Assembly (NCBI RefSeq): GCF_033659955.1
Contig: NZ_JARUJP010000008.1
Location: forward strand, 62,001 to 126,000
Source of the DNA: Clostridium_AM tanneri
GTDB lineage: Bacteria > Bacillota > Clostridia > Clostridiales > Clostridiaceae
Direction: 5' to 3'
Length of the DNA: 64,000 nucleotides
How positions within the stretch are numbered: position 1 is the first letter of the stretch; the number at the start of each line of letters is the position of its first letter. The notes below the pieces were generated by a model that made no database searches, was not told the origin of the DNA, and was given only the letters and a program-made list of their open reading frames with translations. The translations under genes were made by a program, and so were the position numbers. Shown piece by piece: positions 7,565 to 16,574 of the stretch.

Positions 7565-7908
7565 AAAAACCACCTACAATCTTATATTTTAAACTTTTAT
7601 AGTATATGTCATTTTTCGCTACTACATAATTATAATATTACTAAGCAAATAACACAATAAAATAGCTAAAAGTTGTATCTTTTAGCAGGCTAGTTTTAAG
7701 TAGTAATTTATTATTATATAAATTAATTATAGACAGTTTATGCCAAATTAATACTTTAAGCTAATATGTAAGTAATTTTAAATAGCTATATTTTAGTAAG
7801 CCTATAAAAATATAGCTGTAATACTCAGAAGCCTATAGTATATATTAAACTCTATAGGCTTCATATTATTTTATAAAATAAAGGCTAATTACTTGTTGTT
7901 AGTGAGTA
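7565..7908. other. Intergenic region with one hairpin, no gene seen
   Basis: 344 bp of AT-rich DNA between greA and the propeller gene. It should hold the greA promoter. The only clear structure is a perfect 11-bp inverted repeat (GAAGCCTATAG at 7828-7838, CTATAGGCTTC at 7852-7862, 13-nt loop), which may be the terminator of the propeller gene, although no strong T run follows it. Confidence 0.6.
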
Positions 7909-9315
7909 CTACCTAAAAGTTCGCCAACTATGAATTAATTGATCATTTTGTCCACGGGCAAATACATCTATACGGTTAGATGACCAAGAAACTGAAGCAG
8001 GTTCTGAGTTTAGATTTCCACCAAGGTTTTCCCAATTGCTCCACCTGGTTCCGTTCCAACTCTTGTATATCAATTGATTGTTTCTGCCTCTAGCAAAACA
8101 GTCTATTGTATTAGCTCCTCTAGAAGAGGCCGCTGGATCAGAAGTTAAGTTGCCGCCAAGATCTTCCCAGTTGCTCCATCTTGAACCATCCCACCAAATA
8201 TGCCACATTGCATTATTTTGACCACGAGCAAATACATCTATACGATTAGGTCCCCAAGATACTGCTGCCGGAGCAGATGTTAGGACTCCACCTAATGCTT
8301 CCCAGTTGCTCCACTTAGAACCGTCCCACCATTTGTGGTATAGTTGATTGTCAGTTCCTCTGACAAAGGTGTCTAGCCTATTAGAAGCCCAAGATGCTAC
8401 AGCCGGAGCAGAAGTTAGAACACCGCCTAGGCTTTCCCATTGGCTCCACCTTGAACCATCCCACCAAATGTGCCACATTGCGTTATCAGTTCCTCTGGCA
8501 AATACATCTATTCTATTTCTTCCCCAGGATACAGCATCTGGTGATGAGGTTAAAACGCCGCCAAGGTTTTCGAAATCACTCCATCTTGAGCCATCCCACC
8601 ACTTATGATATAAAGCATTGTCAGTTCCTCTAACAAATACATCCAATCTATTAGCCTGCCAGGAGGCAGCGCCAGGACCAGAAGTTAATTTGCCACCAAG
8701 ATTTTCCCATCTGCTCCAACCATCTGTTGGAGTTGGTCTAGGGGTTGGTCTAGGTGTAGGACGAGGACCTGGTCTTAGGTTATTTAACGCAAATCTTATA
8801 ACAGTTCTTAAAATATTATTTAAACTATTGCGAGGTACCCCTCTAGCAATATAAGTTGCTAGAACTGTTCTATATCTTCTCTCGAAGTCTGTTAAAAGGG
8901 CATCTACTTTTTGATTCTGAGTTCCTGTCAAATTTGCTTCATTATCCAATACATAACCTATAACTAGCCTAAATAAGAAGGTTGAGGTTCTTCGGTCTAT
9001 ACCATACCTGTTTAGCTCGTTAAAGACATTAGGCTGCCTGGCAGCTAATAAACCTAATATTCTATTTATTTCTCCCTGTGGAGCTCGAACTCCATCTAAG
9101 TAATATTCTTCTTCAATATAATCTAGCTCATCTTCTGGTAATATTTCTTCAGGAATATAGGGTAGATCATCGTATAAATCATCATATAGATCTTCCGTAG
9201 TGTTCCTAAATTGATTTTTTAAAGGGTAATTATGTTGTGGATAGCCGAAGGCACAGTATTCACCGCATAGACGATGCATAGAGAAGGGGCAGCGATAACA
9301 TTGGTTACATAACAT
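7909..9315 (-). CDS. Beta-propeller lectin-like repeat protein with Cys-rich N-terminus
   Basis: A 468-residue protein with three parts. First, a short Cys-rich head (CNQCYRCPF, LCGEYCAF) and an acidic Asp/Tyr-rich stretch. Second, a helical domain (about 85-180) ending in a PRPTPRPTPRPT linker. Third, six tandem repeats of about 46 residues (WSxWExLGG, LTSxP, SWxxNRxDVFARG, HxWWDGS). The repeats resemble DUF346/PLL-type propeller lectins that bind sugars. No signal peptide is obvious. ATG 9315 follows GGAGG; the upstream in-frame ATG at 9354 does not. Surface, coat or secreted carbohydrate binding is an inference. Repeats 1/3 and 2/4 match in alternation. Confidence 0.75.
   Translation of the reverse strand: MLCNQCYRCPFSMHRLCGEYCAFGYPQHNYPLKNQFRNTTEDLYDDLYDDLPYIPEEILPEDELDYIEEEYYLDGVRAPQGEINRILGLLAARQPNVFNELNRYGIDRRTSTFLFRLVIGYVLDNEANLTGTQNQKVDALLTDFERRYRTVLATYIARGVPRNSLNNILRTVIRFALNNLRPGPRPTPRPTPRPTPTDGWSRWENLGGKLTSGPGAASWQANRLDVFVRGTDNALYHKWWDGSRWSDFENLGGVLTSSPDAVSWGRNRIDVFARGTDNAMWHIWWDGSRWSQWESLGGVLTSAPAVASWASNRLDTFVRGTDNQLYHKWWDGSKWSNWEALGGVLTSAPAAVSWGPNRIDVFARGQNNAMWHIWWDGSRWSNWEDLGGNLTSDPAASSRGANTIDCFARGRNNQLIYKSWNGTRWSNWENLGGNLNSEPASVSWSSNRIDVFARGQNDQLIHSWRTFR
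7912..8721 (-). repeat. Six in-frame repeats encoding propeller blades
   Basis: Six units of about 135-138 bp, each encoding a blade that starts WSxWExLGG. Units 1 and 3 share VRGTDNxLYHKWWDGS; units 2 and 4 share ARGxxNAMWHIWWDGS. Units 5 and 6 are more diverged. This implies duplication of a two-blade unit. Confidence 0.85.
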
Positions 9316-9498
9316 TATTATACCTCCAAACATTGATAATTTTATATTATTCAAGAGATTACGAAATGTTACTGTTGTTTCTGTTATAGCACAAGAGGTT
9401 ATTCAAGCTATTTTATATCTTATGTATATTAAAATAATCTCAATAATTAGTATAAACATTAAGGTGAACAATAGCTTTTTAAAAGTTGACATAAAATA

Positions 9499-9529
9499 TC
9501 CCTCCTAACATAAGTCTATGTAGGAGGGA
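9499..9529 (-). terminator. Terminator of the flavin reductase gene
   Basis: A stem of TCCCTCCTA with TAGGAGGGA (9499-9507 with 9521-9529), extended by CATA/TATG inside. It sits 13 bp after the minus-strand stop; only short T runs follow. Confidence 0.6.
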
Positions 9530-9541
9530 CATGTTACAGGA

Positions 9542-10135
9542 TTATTTTTTCAACTTGCTCTTGCTTTTTTTTCTTTTTTGAACAGAGTAACCGAACTTGC
9601 CTAAAGGTTTAGAAGGTAATGAAAAATACTCTCCATGAGAATAAGCTATTAAATCTGCTTTTTCCAGGCGAATTTTACCGTTGTCATCGATTAAGGTATC
9701 TTCTACATTAACTGCTAATACCTCCGCCAGGAAAAGATCATGACTTCCTAGTGGAGTTATATTTTTAACCCTGCATTCTATTGTTACAGGACATTCCTTT
9801 ATACCAGGAACCTGAACCTTTTCACTATCCTCCAATGTTAAATCACATTCCTTAATTTTGTCTATATTCTTACCAGATCTAACTCCACAAAAATCAACAG
9901 TTTTAACTAGGTCTTTTGAAGGGAGATTTATTACGAATTCACCAAGTTCTTTAATATAAGCATAGGACAACCTTTCTGGTCTTATAGCCACTGTCACCAT
10001 AGGAGGTCTTGTACAGGCAGTTCCAACCCAGCCTACAGTAAAAACATTTACTTTGCCTTCACTGTTTTTAGAAGTTATAAGTACGGCAGGTACAGGATTT
10101 AACATAGCACTACCCTTAAAGTTTATTTTTGTCAT
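9542..10135 (-). CDS. Flavin reductase-like FMN-binding protein
   Basis: A member of the flavin reductase/FMN-binding split-barrel family, 197 residues. Typical elements are PVPAVLITSKN near the N-terminus, the FTVGWVGTACTRPPMVTVAIRP core that cups FMN, and GEFVINLP. The C-terminus is strongly basic (KKSKSKLKK), unusual for the family. The start at 10135 follows AAAGGAAG; the upstream in-frame ATG (10168) has no site. Such proteins supply reduced flavin or act as ferric or other reductases; the partner is unknown here. Monocistronic. Confidence 0.85.
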   Translation of the reverse strand: MTKINFKGSAMLNPVPAVLITSKNSEGKVNVFTVGWVGTACTRPPMVTVAIRPERLSYAYIKELGEFVINLPSKDLVKTVDFCGVRSGKNIDKIKECDLTLEDSEKVQVPGIKECPVTIECRVKNITPLGSHDLFLAEVLAVNVEDTLIDDNGKIRLEKADLIAYSHGEYFSLPSKPLGKFGYSVQKRKKSKSKLKK

Positions 10136-10281
10136 TTGTTTTCTTCCTTTCCCTAGTTTTTTAATCAAATATATTATACCAAAGAAGGTTGGAAAGTGTT
10201 ATATAAAAGTTTTATACCAACCAAGTGACATATATTGTATTTTAAGTTATAATATGTTTATTATGTTTTTGGGGGGAGTTT

Positions 10282-10794
10282 ATGGTAGTTAACGAGAAAT
10301 CTAAGTTGATTTTAATGGTTCAAAGCTCAAAGAAGATATTTTGTTATTTTAACGTTTCACCTATGACTGTAAAAGAATTTGAAGATAGATATGGAGAGAA
10401 TTCATGGAAAAATTCTAAACCTGTTCTTAAAGTTTATTCTGTGGAAAATGGTATTCCTAGAGAAATAAAAACAATTTTTATAGATGCCTTTGCAAACAAT
10501 TGGTATATAGATATGGACAAAGGTGATTTGGATATATTTATAAAGATGGGGAGGGTGCTTCCAGACAATACTTTTGCAGCTTTCGCAGTATCTAATACTG
10601 TCACAACTCCTAGAGATTTAGAATCTGCAGATACCTCTGTATATTTCGTTGATCTTTCTCAAAAGGTTAACTTTAATTCAGAAGTAGCTCTTCCAAGATA
10701 TGAAGAAGATAAAATAGATCATATTGAACATAAGGAACCTAAACCTTATCCATTTTCAAATATAAAAAAAAACACTTCTACTATCCTGAAATAA
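10282..10794 (+). CDS. DUF4912 domain protein (zero-frame product)
   Basis: A DUF4912 protein, a family often encoded beside GH57 glucan enzymes. Seen: a YFNVSPMTVKEFEDRYG segment, a central NNWYIDM, and SNTVTTPRD. Function unknown; association with glycogen-like polymer metabolism is inferred from the GH57 gene 150 bp downstream. The frame ends at 10794 right after an A9 run, but the -1 frame continues with a convincing 39-codon tail to a TAG at 10887-10889. The natural product is therefore probably about 203 residues, made by frameshifting, or the base count in the run is wrong. The start follows GGGGGGAG. Confidence 0.8.
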   Translation: MVVNEKSKLILMVQSSKKIFCYFNVSPMTVKEFEDRYGENSWKNSKPVLKVYSVENGIPREIKTIFIDAFANNWYIDMDKGDLDIFIKMGRVLPDNTFAAFAVSNTVTTPRDLESADTSVYFVDLSQKVNFNSEVALPRYEEDKIDHIEHKEPKPYPFSNIKKNTSTILK

Positions 10795-10889
10795 TAATAG
10801 GAGAGAGGCACTACAAGAATAGTTTCTTCGATGATTACTTTGATGAAATGATGAAAAAGTATAAATTAAATTCTTCAGGAAACAAATAG
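10764..10889 (+). other. Probable -1 frameshift site and C-terminal tail of the DUF4912 gene
   Basis: Nine As (10764-10772) followed by C give, in zero-frame phase, A-AAA-AAC at 10767-10773, a classic -1 slippery heptamer. Shifting -1 (or adding one A) joins the gene to a tail with HFYYPEIIIGERHY and FFDDYFDEMMKKYK. This reads as normal protein with host-like codons and ends at 10889. Confidence 0.65.
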
Positions 10890-10943
10890 TATATGTTCTT
10901 TGAGAAAATATAGACAAATTGTATAATGATATGGGGGTAAAAT

Positions 10944-12533
10944 ATGGTTAAAGGATATGTTTCAATAGTGCTTCACAGTCATATGCCTTTTGTAAGGCAT
11001 CCAGAAATAGATGATGCCATGGAAGAAAGGTGGCTTTTTGAAGCTATCAGTGAGTGTTATATACCTTTAATAGATGTATATGATAACTTAATAAAAGACA
11101 ATATTAAATTTCAAATTACTATGTCTATAACTCCGACTCTTATGAGCATGCTGCAAGATGAATATCTTCAGAGGAGGTATTTAGAATATCTAAATAAATC
11201 TATAGAACTCTCAGAAAAAGAGATAGTCAGAACTAATAGTAATAGTGAACTAAATAGATTGTCTTTATTTTATAATGATAGGTTTAATAAATTACTAACT
11301 ATATATAAACAATATGATTATAATTTAATGAATGCATTTAAAAAGTTTGATAAATTAGGGTATCTAGAAATAATAACTTGTGCCGCTACCCACGGATTAT
11401 TACCATTGTTGACAATTAATCAAGAAACGGTTAAAGCACAGATAGCTACAGGTGTGCAATCCTACATAGATTGTATAGGGCATGCTCCTAAAGGGATATG
11501 GTTACCAGAATGTGCATATAGTTATTCTTTAGACTCTATACTTAAGGAATTTGGAATACAGTATTTCATATCGGAAAACAAAGCAGTACTTAATGGATCT
11601 CCTAAACCTAAGTATGGAACACATGCACCAATTTCTACCCCTAATGGAATTTGTGCTTTTGCAAGGGACATGGAATCTTCTTATCAAGTGTGGAGTAATT
11701 TTACAGGGTATCCAGGTGACTTTAACTATAGAGAATTTTATAGGGACATAGGGTATGAACTACCAAATGAATATATTAAGCCATATATAAACAAGAGTGG
11801 TATAAGACTAGATACTGGCATAAAGTATTATAAGATTACTGGAAAAACCGATGATAAGGAATACTACAATAGGGAGAATGCTTTAATTAAAGTTAAAGAG
11901 CATGCAGATCATTTTGCATCCAGCAGACATAACCAAATTGACTATATTAGTAAACATATGGAGCAGCCTCCAACAATAACATGTCCTTATGATACAGAGC
12001 TTTTTGGACATTGGTGGTTTGAGGGACCAGATTTCATAGACAATTTCATAAGAAGGTCTTCAGAAAATTGGACTAACTATAGCCTAATAACTCCATCACA
12101 GTATCTAGATAAATATCCAATAGTACAGTGCAGCAGTCCCAATCCCTCCAGTTGGGGAGAGAATGGAGATTTTTCTGTATGGATAAATCCATCTAATCAC
12201 TGGATATATAGGGAACTCCACAAATGTGCAGAGGCAATGATAAGACTTGCCAATACTTATTCTAGTCCTACGGACACTCAAAGAAGAGCACTTAACCAGG
12301 CTGCCAGAGAATTGATGTTAGCGGAATCATCTGACTGGCCATTTATTATTAAAAATAATACAACTGTAGAGTATGCAGTAAAAAGAGTTAATACTCATTT
12401 AGAGAGATTTAATAAGTTATATGAAGACATAACTAAAGATAGTATTGACATTAAATACGTTGCTAGTTTAGAGGAATTAGATAACATATTTAAAAATATA
12501 GACTATGAGGTTTATAGGGGAAATATTTATTAA
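10944..12533 (+). CDS. GH57 family 1,4-alpha-glucan branching enzyme (DUF1957)
   Basis: GH57 branching enzymes cut alpha-1,4 glucan and re-attach it as alpha-1,6 branches in glycogen. The 529-residue protein begins with the conserved LHSHMPFVRHPE and EERWLFEAISECY. It has WLPECAY with the likely nucleophile Glu189, and YDTELFGHWWFEGP with the likely acid Asp350, spaced as in characterised archaeal GH57 branching enzymes. The C-terminus has the DUF1957 helical region (SSDWPFIIKNNTTVEYA). The DUF4912 gene just upstream is a usual companion. No other glycogen genes are in the window. Confidence 0.9.
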   Translation: MVKGYVSIVLHSHMPFVRHPEIDDAMEERWLFEAISECYIPLIDVYDNLIKDNIKFQITMSITPTLMSMLQDEYLQRRYLEYLNKSIELSEKEIVRTNSNSELNRLSLFYNDRFNKLLTIYKQYDYNLMNAFKKFDKLGYLEIITCAATHGLLPLLTINQETVKAQIATGVQSYIDCIGHAPKGIWLPECAYSYSLDSILKEFGIQYFISENKAVLNGSPKPKYGTHAPISTPNGICAFARDMESSYQVWSNFTGYPGDFNYREFYRDIGYELPNEYIKPYINKSGIRLDTGIKYYKITGKTDDKEYYNRENALIKVKEHADHFASSRHNQIDYISKHMEQPPTITCPYDTELFGHWWFEGPDFIDNFIRRSSENWTNYSLITPSQYLDKYPIVQCSSPNPSSWGENGDFSVWINPSNHWIYRELHKCAEAMIRLANTYSSPTDTQRRALNQAARELMLAESSDWPFIIKNNTTVEYAVKRVNTHLERFNKLYEDITKDSIDIKYVASLEELDNIFKNIDYEVYRGNIY

Positions 12534-12540
12534 CATTATT

Positions 12541-12578
12541 ACAAAAGGCATGCAGACCGTAGTCTGTATGCCTTTTGT
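12541..12578. terminator. Terminator after the branching enzyme gene
   Basis: A 17-bp stem with one mismatch (arms 12541-12557 and 12562-12578, core GGCATGCAGAC / GTCTGTATGCC) and a 4-nt loop, with A/T-rich ends. It lies between convergent genes. Confidence 0.88.
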
Positions 12579-12634
12579 AAGTTTGAATTGATTTATATTT
12601 AGTGTTTGAATTGAGAATACTTCATCATAATTAT

Positions 12635-14203
12635 TTATTTTTTACTTTTTGCTACTTCGATATTTAATTTTCTTCCTTGGAATCTCTTTCCACTAACCTT
12701 ATCTATAATAGGAGTTACAAATTTTTCAGGAACGTCCATGAATGTAAATTTATCGAATATATCTATATCACCTATTTCTCCAACATCTAAACCGGAATTG
12801 GTTCTCATGAATTGTAATAAAGTCTTAGGTGAAATTCTATCTATTCTACCTACAGATAAGAATAGTCTAACATTACCATTAGTAGATGCTAAAGCATTCT
12901 CGCTATAGTCAAAGCTGAGTTCTTTTTCAAACATCATCTTCATAAGAGCTGCAGCTACATCAACTAAATTATACTCCTCATCTAGCTCAGTTGCTACTGG
13001 AATAAAATTCTTGTAGTCATCTTCTTCTAGAGTTTGCTTAATATTTTTTATTATATTTTTATACTTTGTTTCAAAAATTTCATCAACAGTTGGTATTTCT
13101 TTTCTCTTTATCTTGCTCTTAGTAGCTTTTTCTATTTGTTTTAAGAACATATACTCTCTAGGAGTAACAAGAGAATAAGCAGTACCTTCCTTATTTGCTC
13201 TTCCAGTTCTTCCTATTCTATGAACATAGGATTCTATATCTTGAGGCAGTTCATAGTTTATTACGTGAGATACATCATCTACATCAATACCTCTTGCGGC
13301 AACATCTGTAGCTACTAAATAGTCTAAAGTACCTTCTTTGAATTTTCTAAGAGTGTTAAGTCTTTGATTTTGGTTCATATCTCCATGCATACCTTCAACA
13401 TTATATCCTCTTGATTGCATAGATTCAACTAACTCATCTACACCTTTTTTTGTTTTACAGAAGACTATGGCACTGGAAGGTTCATCTACATCTAAGATTC
13501 TGCAAAGAGATTCAAATCTGTCTTTAGCTTTTACTTCATAATAATGTTGTTTTATTTTTTCAACAGTTAAAGCACTTTTTACTATTTTAATATGCTTTAC
13601 ATCTTTTTTCATATATTTAGAAGCTAATCTCTTTATCTGATCTGGCATAGTAGCTGAGAAAAGTAAGGTCTGTCTTTCACTATTTGAAGCCTTGATAATT
13701 TCTTCTATATCATCTATGAAACCCATGTTAAGCATTTCATCTGCCTCATCAAGTATTAAAAATTTTATTTCTGATAAATCTATGGTGTTTCTTTTGATAT
13801 GATCTAATATTCTGCCAGGTGTTCCTACAACTATTTCTACACCTCTTCTTAAGGCTTTAATTTGTCTTTCAATTGGTTGACCGCCGTAGACAGGAAGAAG
13901 TTGAAGCCTTTTAAACTTTGCAATACGTGATAATTCGTCATTTACTTGAATTGCTAATTCACGAGTTGGAGTAAGAACTAAAGCTGATGTTTTATTATCT
14001 TTTTCTATTCCACTTACTACTGGAGCACCAAAGGCTAAAGTTTTTCCCGTACCAGTTTGAGCCTGACCTATCATATCATGACCTTCTAGCACTACTGGAA
14101 TCGCTTCAGCTTGAATTTGGGAAGGTTCTTCGAATCCCATAGCATCTATAGCCTGTAGTACTTTAGTATGAAGCTGTAATTCATTAAATTTTATATTTTC
14201 CAT
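12635..14203 (-). CDS. DEAD-box RNA helicase with DbpA RNA-binding domain
   Basis: An ATP-dependent RNA helicase of 522 residues. Motifs in order: AQTGTGKT, PTRELA, TPGR, DEAD, SAT in the first RecA domain; HRIGRTGR in the second. The C-terminal 75 residues form a DbpA-type RNA-binding domain (LFLSVGRIDRISPKTLLQF), so this is a DbpA/CshA-type enzyme acting on rRNA or structured mRNA, often cold-induced. ATG 14203 follows AAAGAGGAA; an in-frame ATG at 14239 lacks a site. Stands alone with its own promoter region. Confidence 0.94.
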   Translation of the reverse strand: MENIKFNELQLHTKVLQAIDAMGFEEPSQIQAEAIPVVLEGHDMIGQAQTGTGKTLAFGAPVVSGIEKDNKTSALVLTPTRELAIQVNDELSRIAKFKRLQLLPVYGGQPIERQIKALRRGVEIVVGTPGRILDHIKRNTIDLSEIKFLILDEADEMLNMGFIDDIEEIIKASNSERQTLLFSATMPDQIKRLASKYMKKDVKHIKIVKSALTVEKIKQHYYEVKAKDRFESLCRILDVDEPSSAIVFCKTKKGVDELVESMQSRGYNVEGMHGDMNQNQRLNTLRKFKEGTLDYLVATDVAARGIDVDDVSHVINYELPQDIESYVHRIGRTGRANKEGTAYSLVTPREYMFLKQIEKATKSKIKRKEIPTVDEIFETKYKNIIKNIKQTLEEDDYKNFIPVATELDEEYNLVDVAAALMKMMFEKELSFDYSENALASTNGNVRLFLSVGRIDRISPKTLLQFMRTNSGLDVGEIGDIDIFDKFTFMDVPEKFVTPIIDKVSGKRFQGRKLNIEVAKSKK

Positions 14204-14450
14204 TAAAATTCCTCTTTCTTTTTTATAATACAAAAACAAATTCTATCATAACATAGTATGTATATATTAGCAAATTTTATTTAAAAATCTTTAAGAAATT
14301 TTTGAGATTTATTGTAAGCTTTAGATATCTTTTTATTTTTAATGATATAAATTATAATAATGATATACTATCTATAAGGTAAGTGATTTGAAAAGTTCTC
14401 AAATAACATTAATATAGATTTTTATAATACATTTTGAAGGAGATAATTAT

Positions 14451-15680
14451 ATGTTTGATGCTAGACAGAAGGTTCTGCCTAATGGAATAAAATTAGTTAC
14501 TATAAAGAAGGATACTCAATTAGCAGCTATACATGCAGGTATAAAAATTGGGTCTATTTATGAAGATATAAATTCAAAAGGAATTTCTCATTTTATTGAG
14601 CATATGCTTTTCAAGGGAACTAAAAATAGAACTAATGAAAAACTTAACGAAGAGCTTGAGGCTTTAGGAGGAGAGTATAATGCTTATACTGATAACACAT
14701 CTACAGTATATAGTATAACAGCTTTAAATGAAGAACTTAAAAAGTCATTGGAACTGTTGTCAGACATGCTTATAAATTCTATATTTCCTGAGGAGGAAAT
14801 TGAGAAGGAGAGAGATGTCATACTAGCGGAGATTAGAACAAGCAGAGATGATGTGGAAGACTACAGCTTTAAGAGAATAAATGAAATAGCTTTCAATAAA
14901 AGCCCTTTAAGATATGAAACTATAGGAGATGAAAAGACAGTAAGAAGGTTTAATAAGGAAAAACTTATGAAGTTTTATCATGAAAACTACGCTCCAAACA
15001 ATTGTTATATATCTGTAGTGTCTTCCTTTGACCATGAAGAGGTATTAGATATTGTTTTAAAGTATTTTAAAGATTGGGAATGTAAGGAATTTAAGAGACA
15101 GCAAGTAATTGTTGAAAATAATATACCTTGTAAGAGAATTTCTTATAAAAAGGACATAGAGCAAAGTACCATAATATATCTTTTTACTTTTCATAACGTA
15201 AGTAAGGAAGAGGAGTTAGCTCTTAGGATACTGAATCACAAATTTGGCGAGAGCGCTAATTCTATATTATTTAGAGAGCTTCGAGAAGAAAGAGGACTTG
15301 CCTACGATGTTTATACTGATTTAGATTTAACTAATCAGGTTAAAACCTTATATATTTACACAGCAGTAAGCGAAGAAAATATCGATGAGACCTTAAATAC
15401 TATTGATGATTGCATTCAAAGAATAAAAAAAGAAGAAATAGTTTTTGATGATAGCACCATAGCACTTATGAAAAAGGTTTTGAGAACGGCAGTTGCATTT
15501 ACCCTAGAGGACGCTACAGATATAGGTAACTATGTATTGCATCAGATCATAGATGATGAGAATATATATAAGTTTTCAGTGGACATGGAAGATATAGAAA
15601 AGATTAAAAAAGAAGACATATATAATGTAGCTAAATTAGTGTTTAAGGATCCTACAATACACATACTTAAAAATGAATAA
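14451..15680 (+). CDS. M16 family zinc peptidase
   Basis: A pitrilysin/processing-peptidase family protein of 409 residues. The inverted zinc motif HxxEH is intact (His47, Glu50, His51 in HFIEHMLFKGT), with the downstream glutamate helix following. The C-terminal inactive-like domain has RELREERGLAYDV, typical of bacterial YmxG/MlpA-type members. These peptidases degrade peptides or process small proteins; the true substrate is unknown. The ribosome site is GAAGGAGA. recX begins 18 bp after its stop, suggesting co-transcription. Confidence 0.9.
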   Translation: MFDARQKVLPNGIKLVTIKKDTQLAAIHAGIKIGSIYEDINSKGISHFIEHMLFKGTKNRTNEKLNEELEALGGEYNAYTDNTSTVYSITALNEELKKSLELLSDMLINSIFPEEEIEKERDVILAEIRTSRDDVEDYSFKRINEIAFNKSPLRYETIGDEKTVRRFNKEKLMKFYHENYAPNNCYISVVSSFDHEEVLDIVLKYFKDWECKEFKRQQVIVENNIPCKRISYKKDIEQSTIIYLFTFHNVSKEEELALRILNHKFGESANSILFRELREERGLAYDVYTDLDLTNQVKTLYIYTAVSEENIDETLNTIDDCIQRIKKEEIVFDDSTIALMKKVLRTAVAFTLEDATDIGNYVLHQIIDDENIYKFSVDMEDIEKIKKEDIYNVAKLVFKDPTIHILKNE

Positions 15681-15698
15681 TAAATGGAGATTATAAGT

Positions 15699-16547
15699 AT
15701 GAATAAAAAAGTCATTACAAAAATTGAACTACAAAAGAGAGATAAGGAAAGAGTAAATGTTTATATAAACGATGAATTTTCCTTTGCCTGTAGTGCAGAG
15801 CTTATTTATGCTCATAACCTTTCAAAAGGAAAAATTGCTGATATGGAATACCTTCAAGAAATAATAGATGAAGATAACTACTTAAAGTGTAAAAATAGTG
15901 CACTTAAGAGCGTAGAGAGGGCTTATAAAACAGAGCAGCAAGTATATGACAAGCTTATAGAAAAGGGCTATGAGGAGAAGATAGTAAAACGAGCTATGAA
16001 CTTTTTAAAAGAATATAAGTTTATTGATGATGAAAAGTTTATAAAGATGTATGTAAATGATAAGAGTCATTCCTATGGGAGGAATAGAATAAAGTATGAA
16101 CTTGTAAAGAAAGGAATTAGTGAAAAGTTAATAAATGAAGCGTTGAGTGATTTTGATAAAGATTTGGAAGAAGAGGCAGCCTTAAAACTAGCTGAGAAGA
16201 AGTACAAAATACTCATTAAAAGCGAAACTAACTACAAGAAACTTTATAAAAAGGTATGGGATTATTTGTCTAGAAATGGATATAATTTAGAAGTGATTCA
16301 AAAGGTAGTAAAAAAGATAGTAAGGGAAGACTTCCAAGAGCAAGATGAATCGGAGAGGTTAAAGGAAAACGATGGATTAAGCTCAATAAGAGAACTAGCA
16401 GAAAAAAGATATAGAATAATAACAAAATCAGAAAGTGACCATAAAAAGATCTATAAGAAACTAAGTGATTATCTATTACGTAGAGGATATTCATGGGAAA
16501 GTATAAAAACAGTGCTTAAAGACATTTTGACTTATCAAGATCTTTAA
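15699..16547 (+). CDS. recX: RecX family regulatory protein, extended
   Basis: RecX binds RecA filaments and limits recombinase activity. The 282-residue protein carries the N-terminal ITKIELQKRDKERV beta segment and tandem three-helix repeats (LIEKGYEEKIVKRAMNFLKE, then YGRNRIKYELVKKGI). It is longer than most RecX because the C-terminal unit is duplicated: LAEKKYKILIKSETNYKKLY is echoed about 85 residues later by LAEKRYRIITKSESDHKKIY. The start at 15699 is chosen over 15684, because the GGAG at 15686-15689 overlaps the earlier ATG. Probable operon with the M16 peptidase gene. Confidence 0.88.
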   Translation: MNKKVITKIELQKRDKERVNVYINDEFSFACSAELIYAHNLSKGKIADMEYLQEIIDEDNYLKCKNSALKSVERAYKTEQQVYDKLIEKGYEEKIVKRAMNFLKEYKFIDDEKFIKMYVNDKSHSYGRNRIKYELVKKGISEKLINEALSDFDKDLEEEAALKLAEKKYKILIKSETNYKKLYKKVWDYLSRNGYNLEVIQKVVKKIVREDFQEQDESERLKENDGLSSIRELAEKRYRIITKSESDHKKIYKKLSDYLLRRGYSWESIKTVLKDILTYQDL

Positions 16548-16574
16548 ATAAAATATCGCTATTAAATTTAAGAG

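Noticed and set aside
7912..8721. CRISPR or tandem DNA repeat array
   Set aside because: The periodicity is about 135-138 bp, in frame, and encodes protein blades; there are no short direct repeats with unique spacers anywhere in the window.
8348..8854. Three overlapping plus-strand open frames opposite the propeller gene
   Set aside because: They are antisense to the repeated W-rich blades and reflect codon repetition; they lack ribosome sites and protein-like composition.
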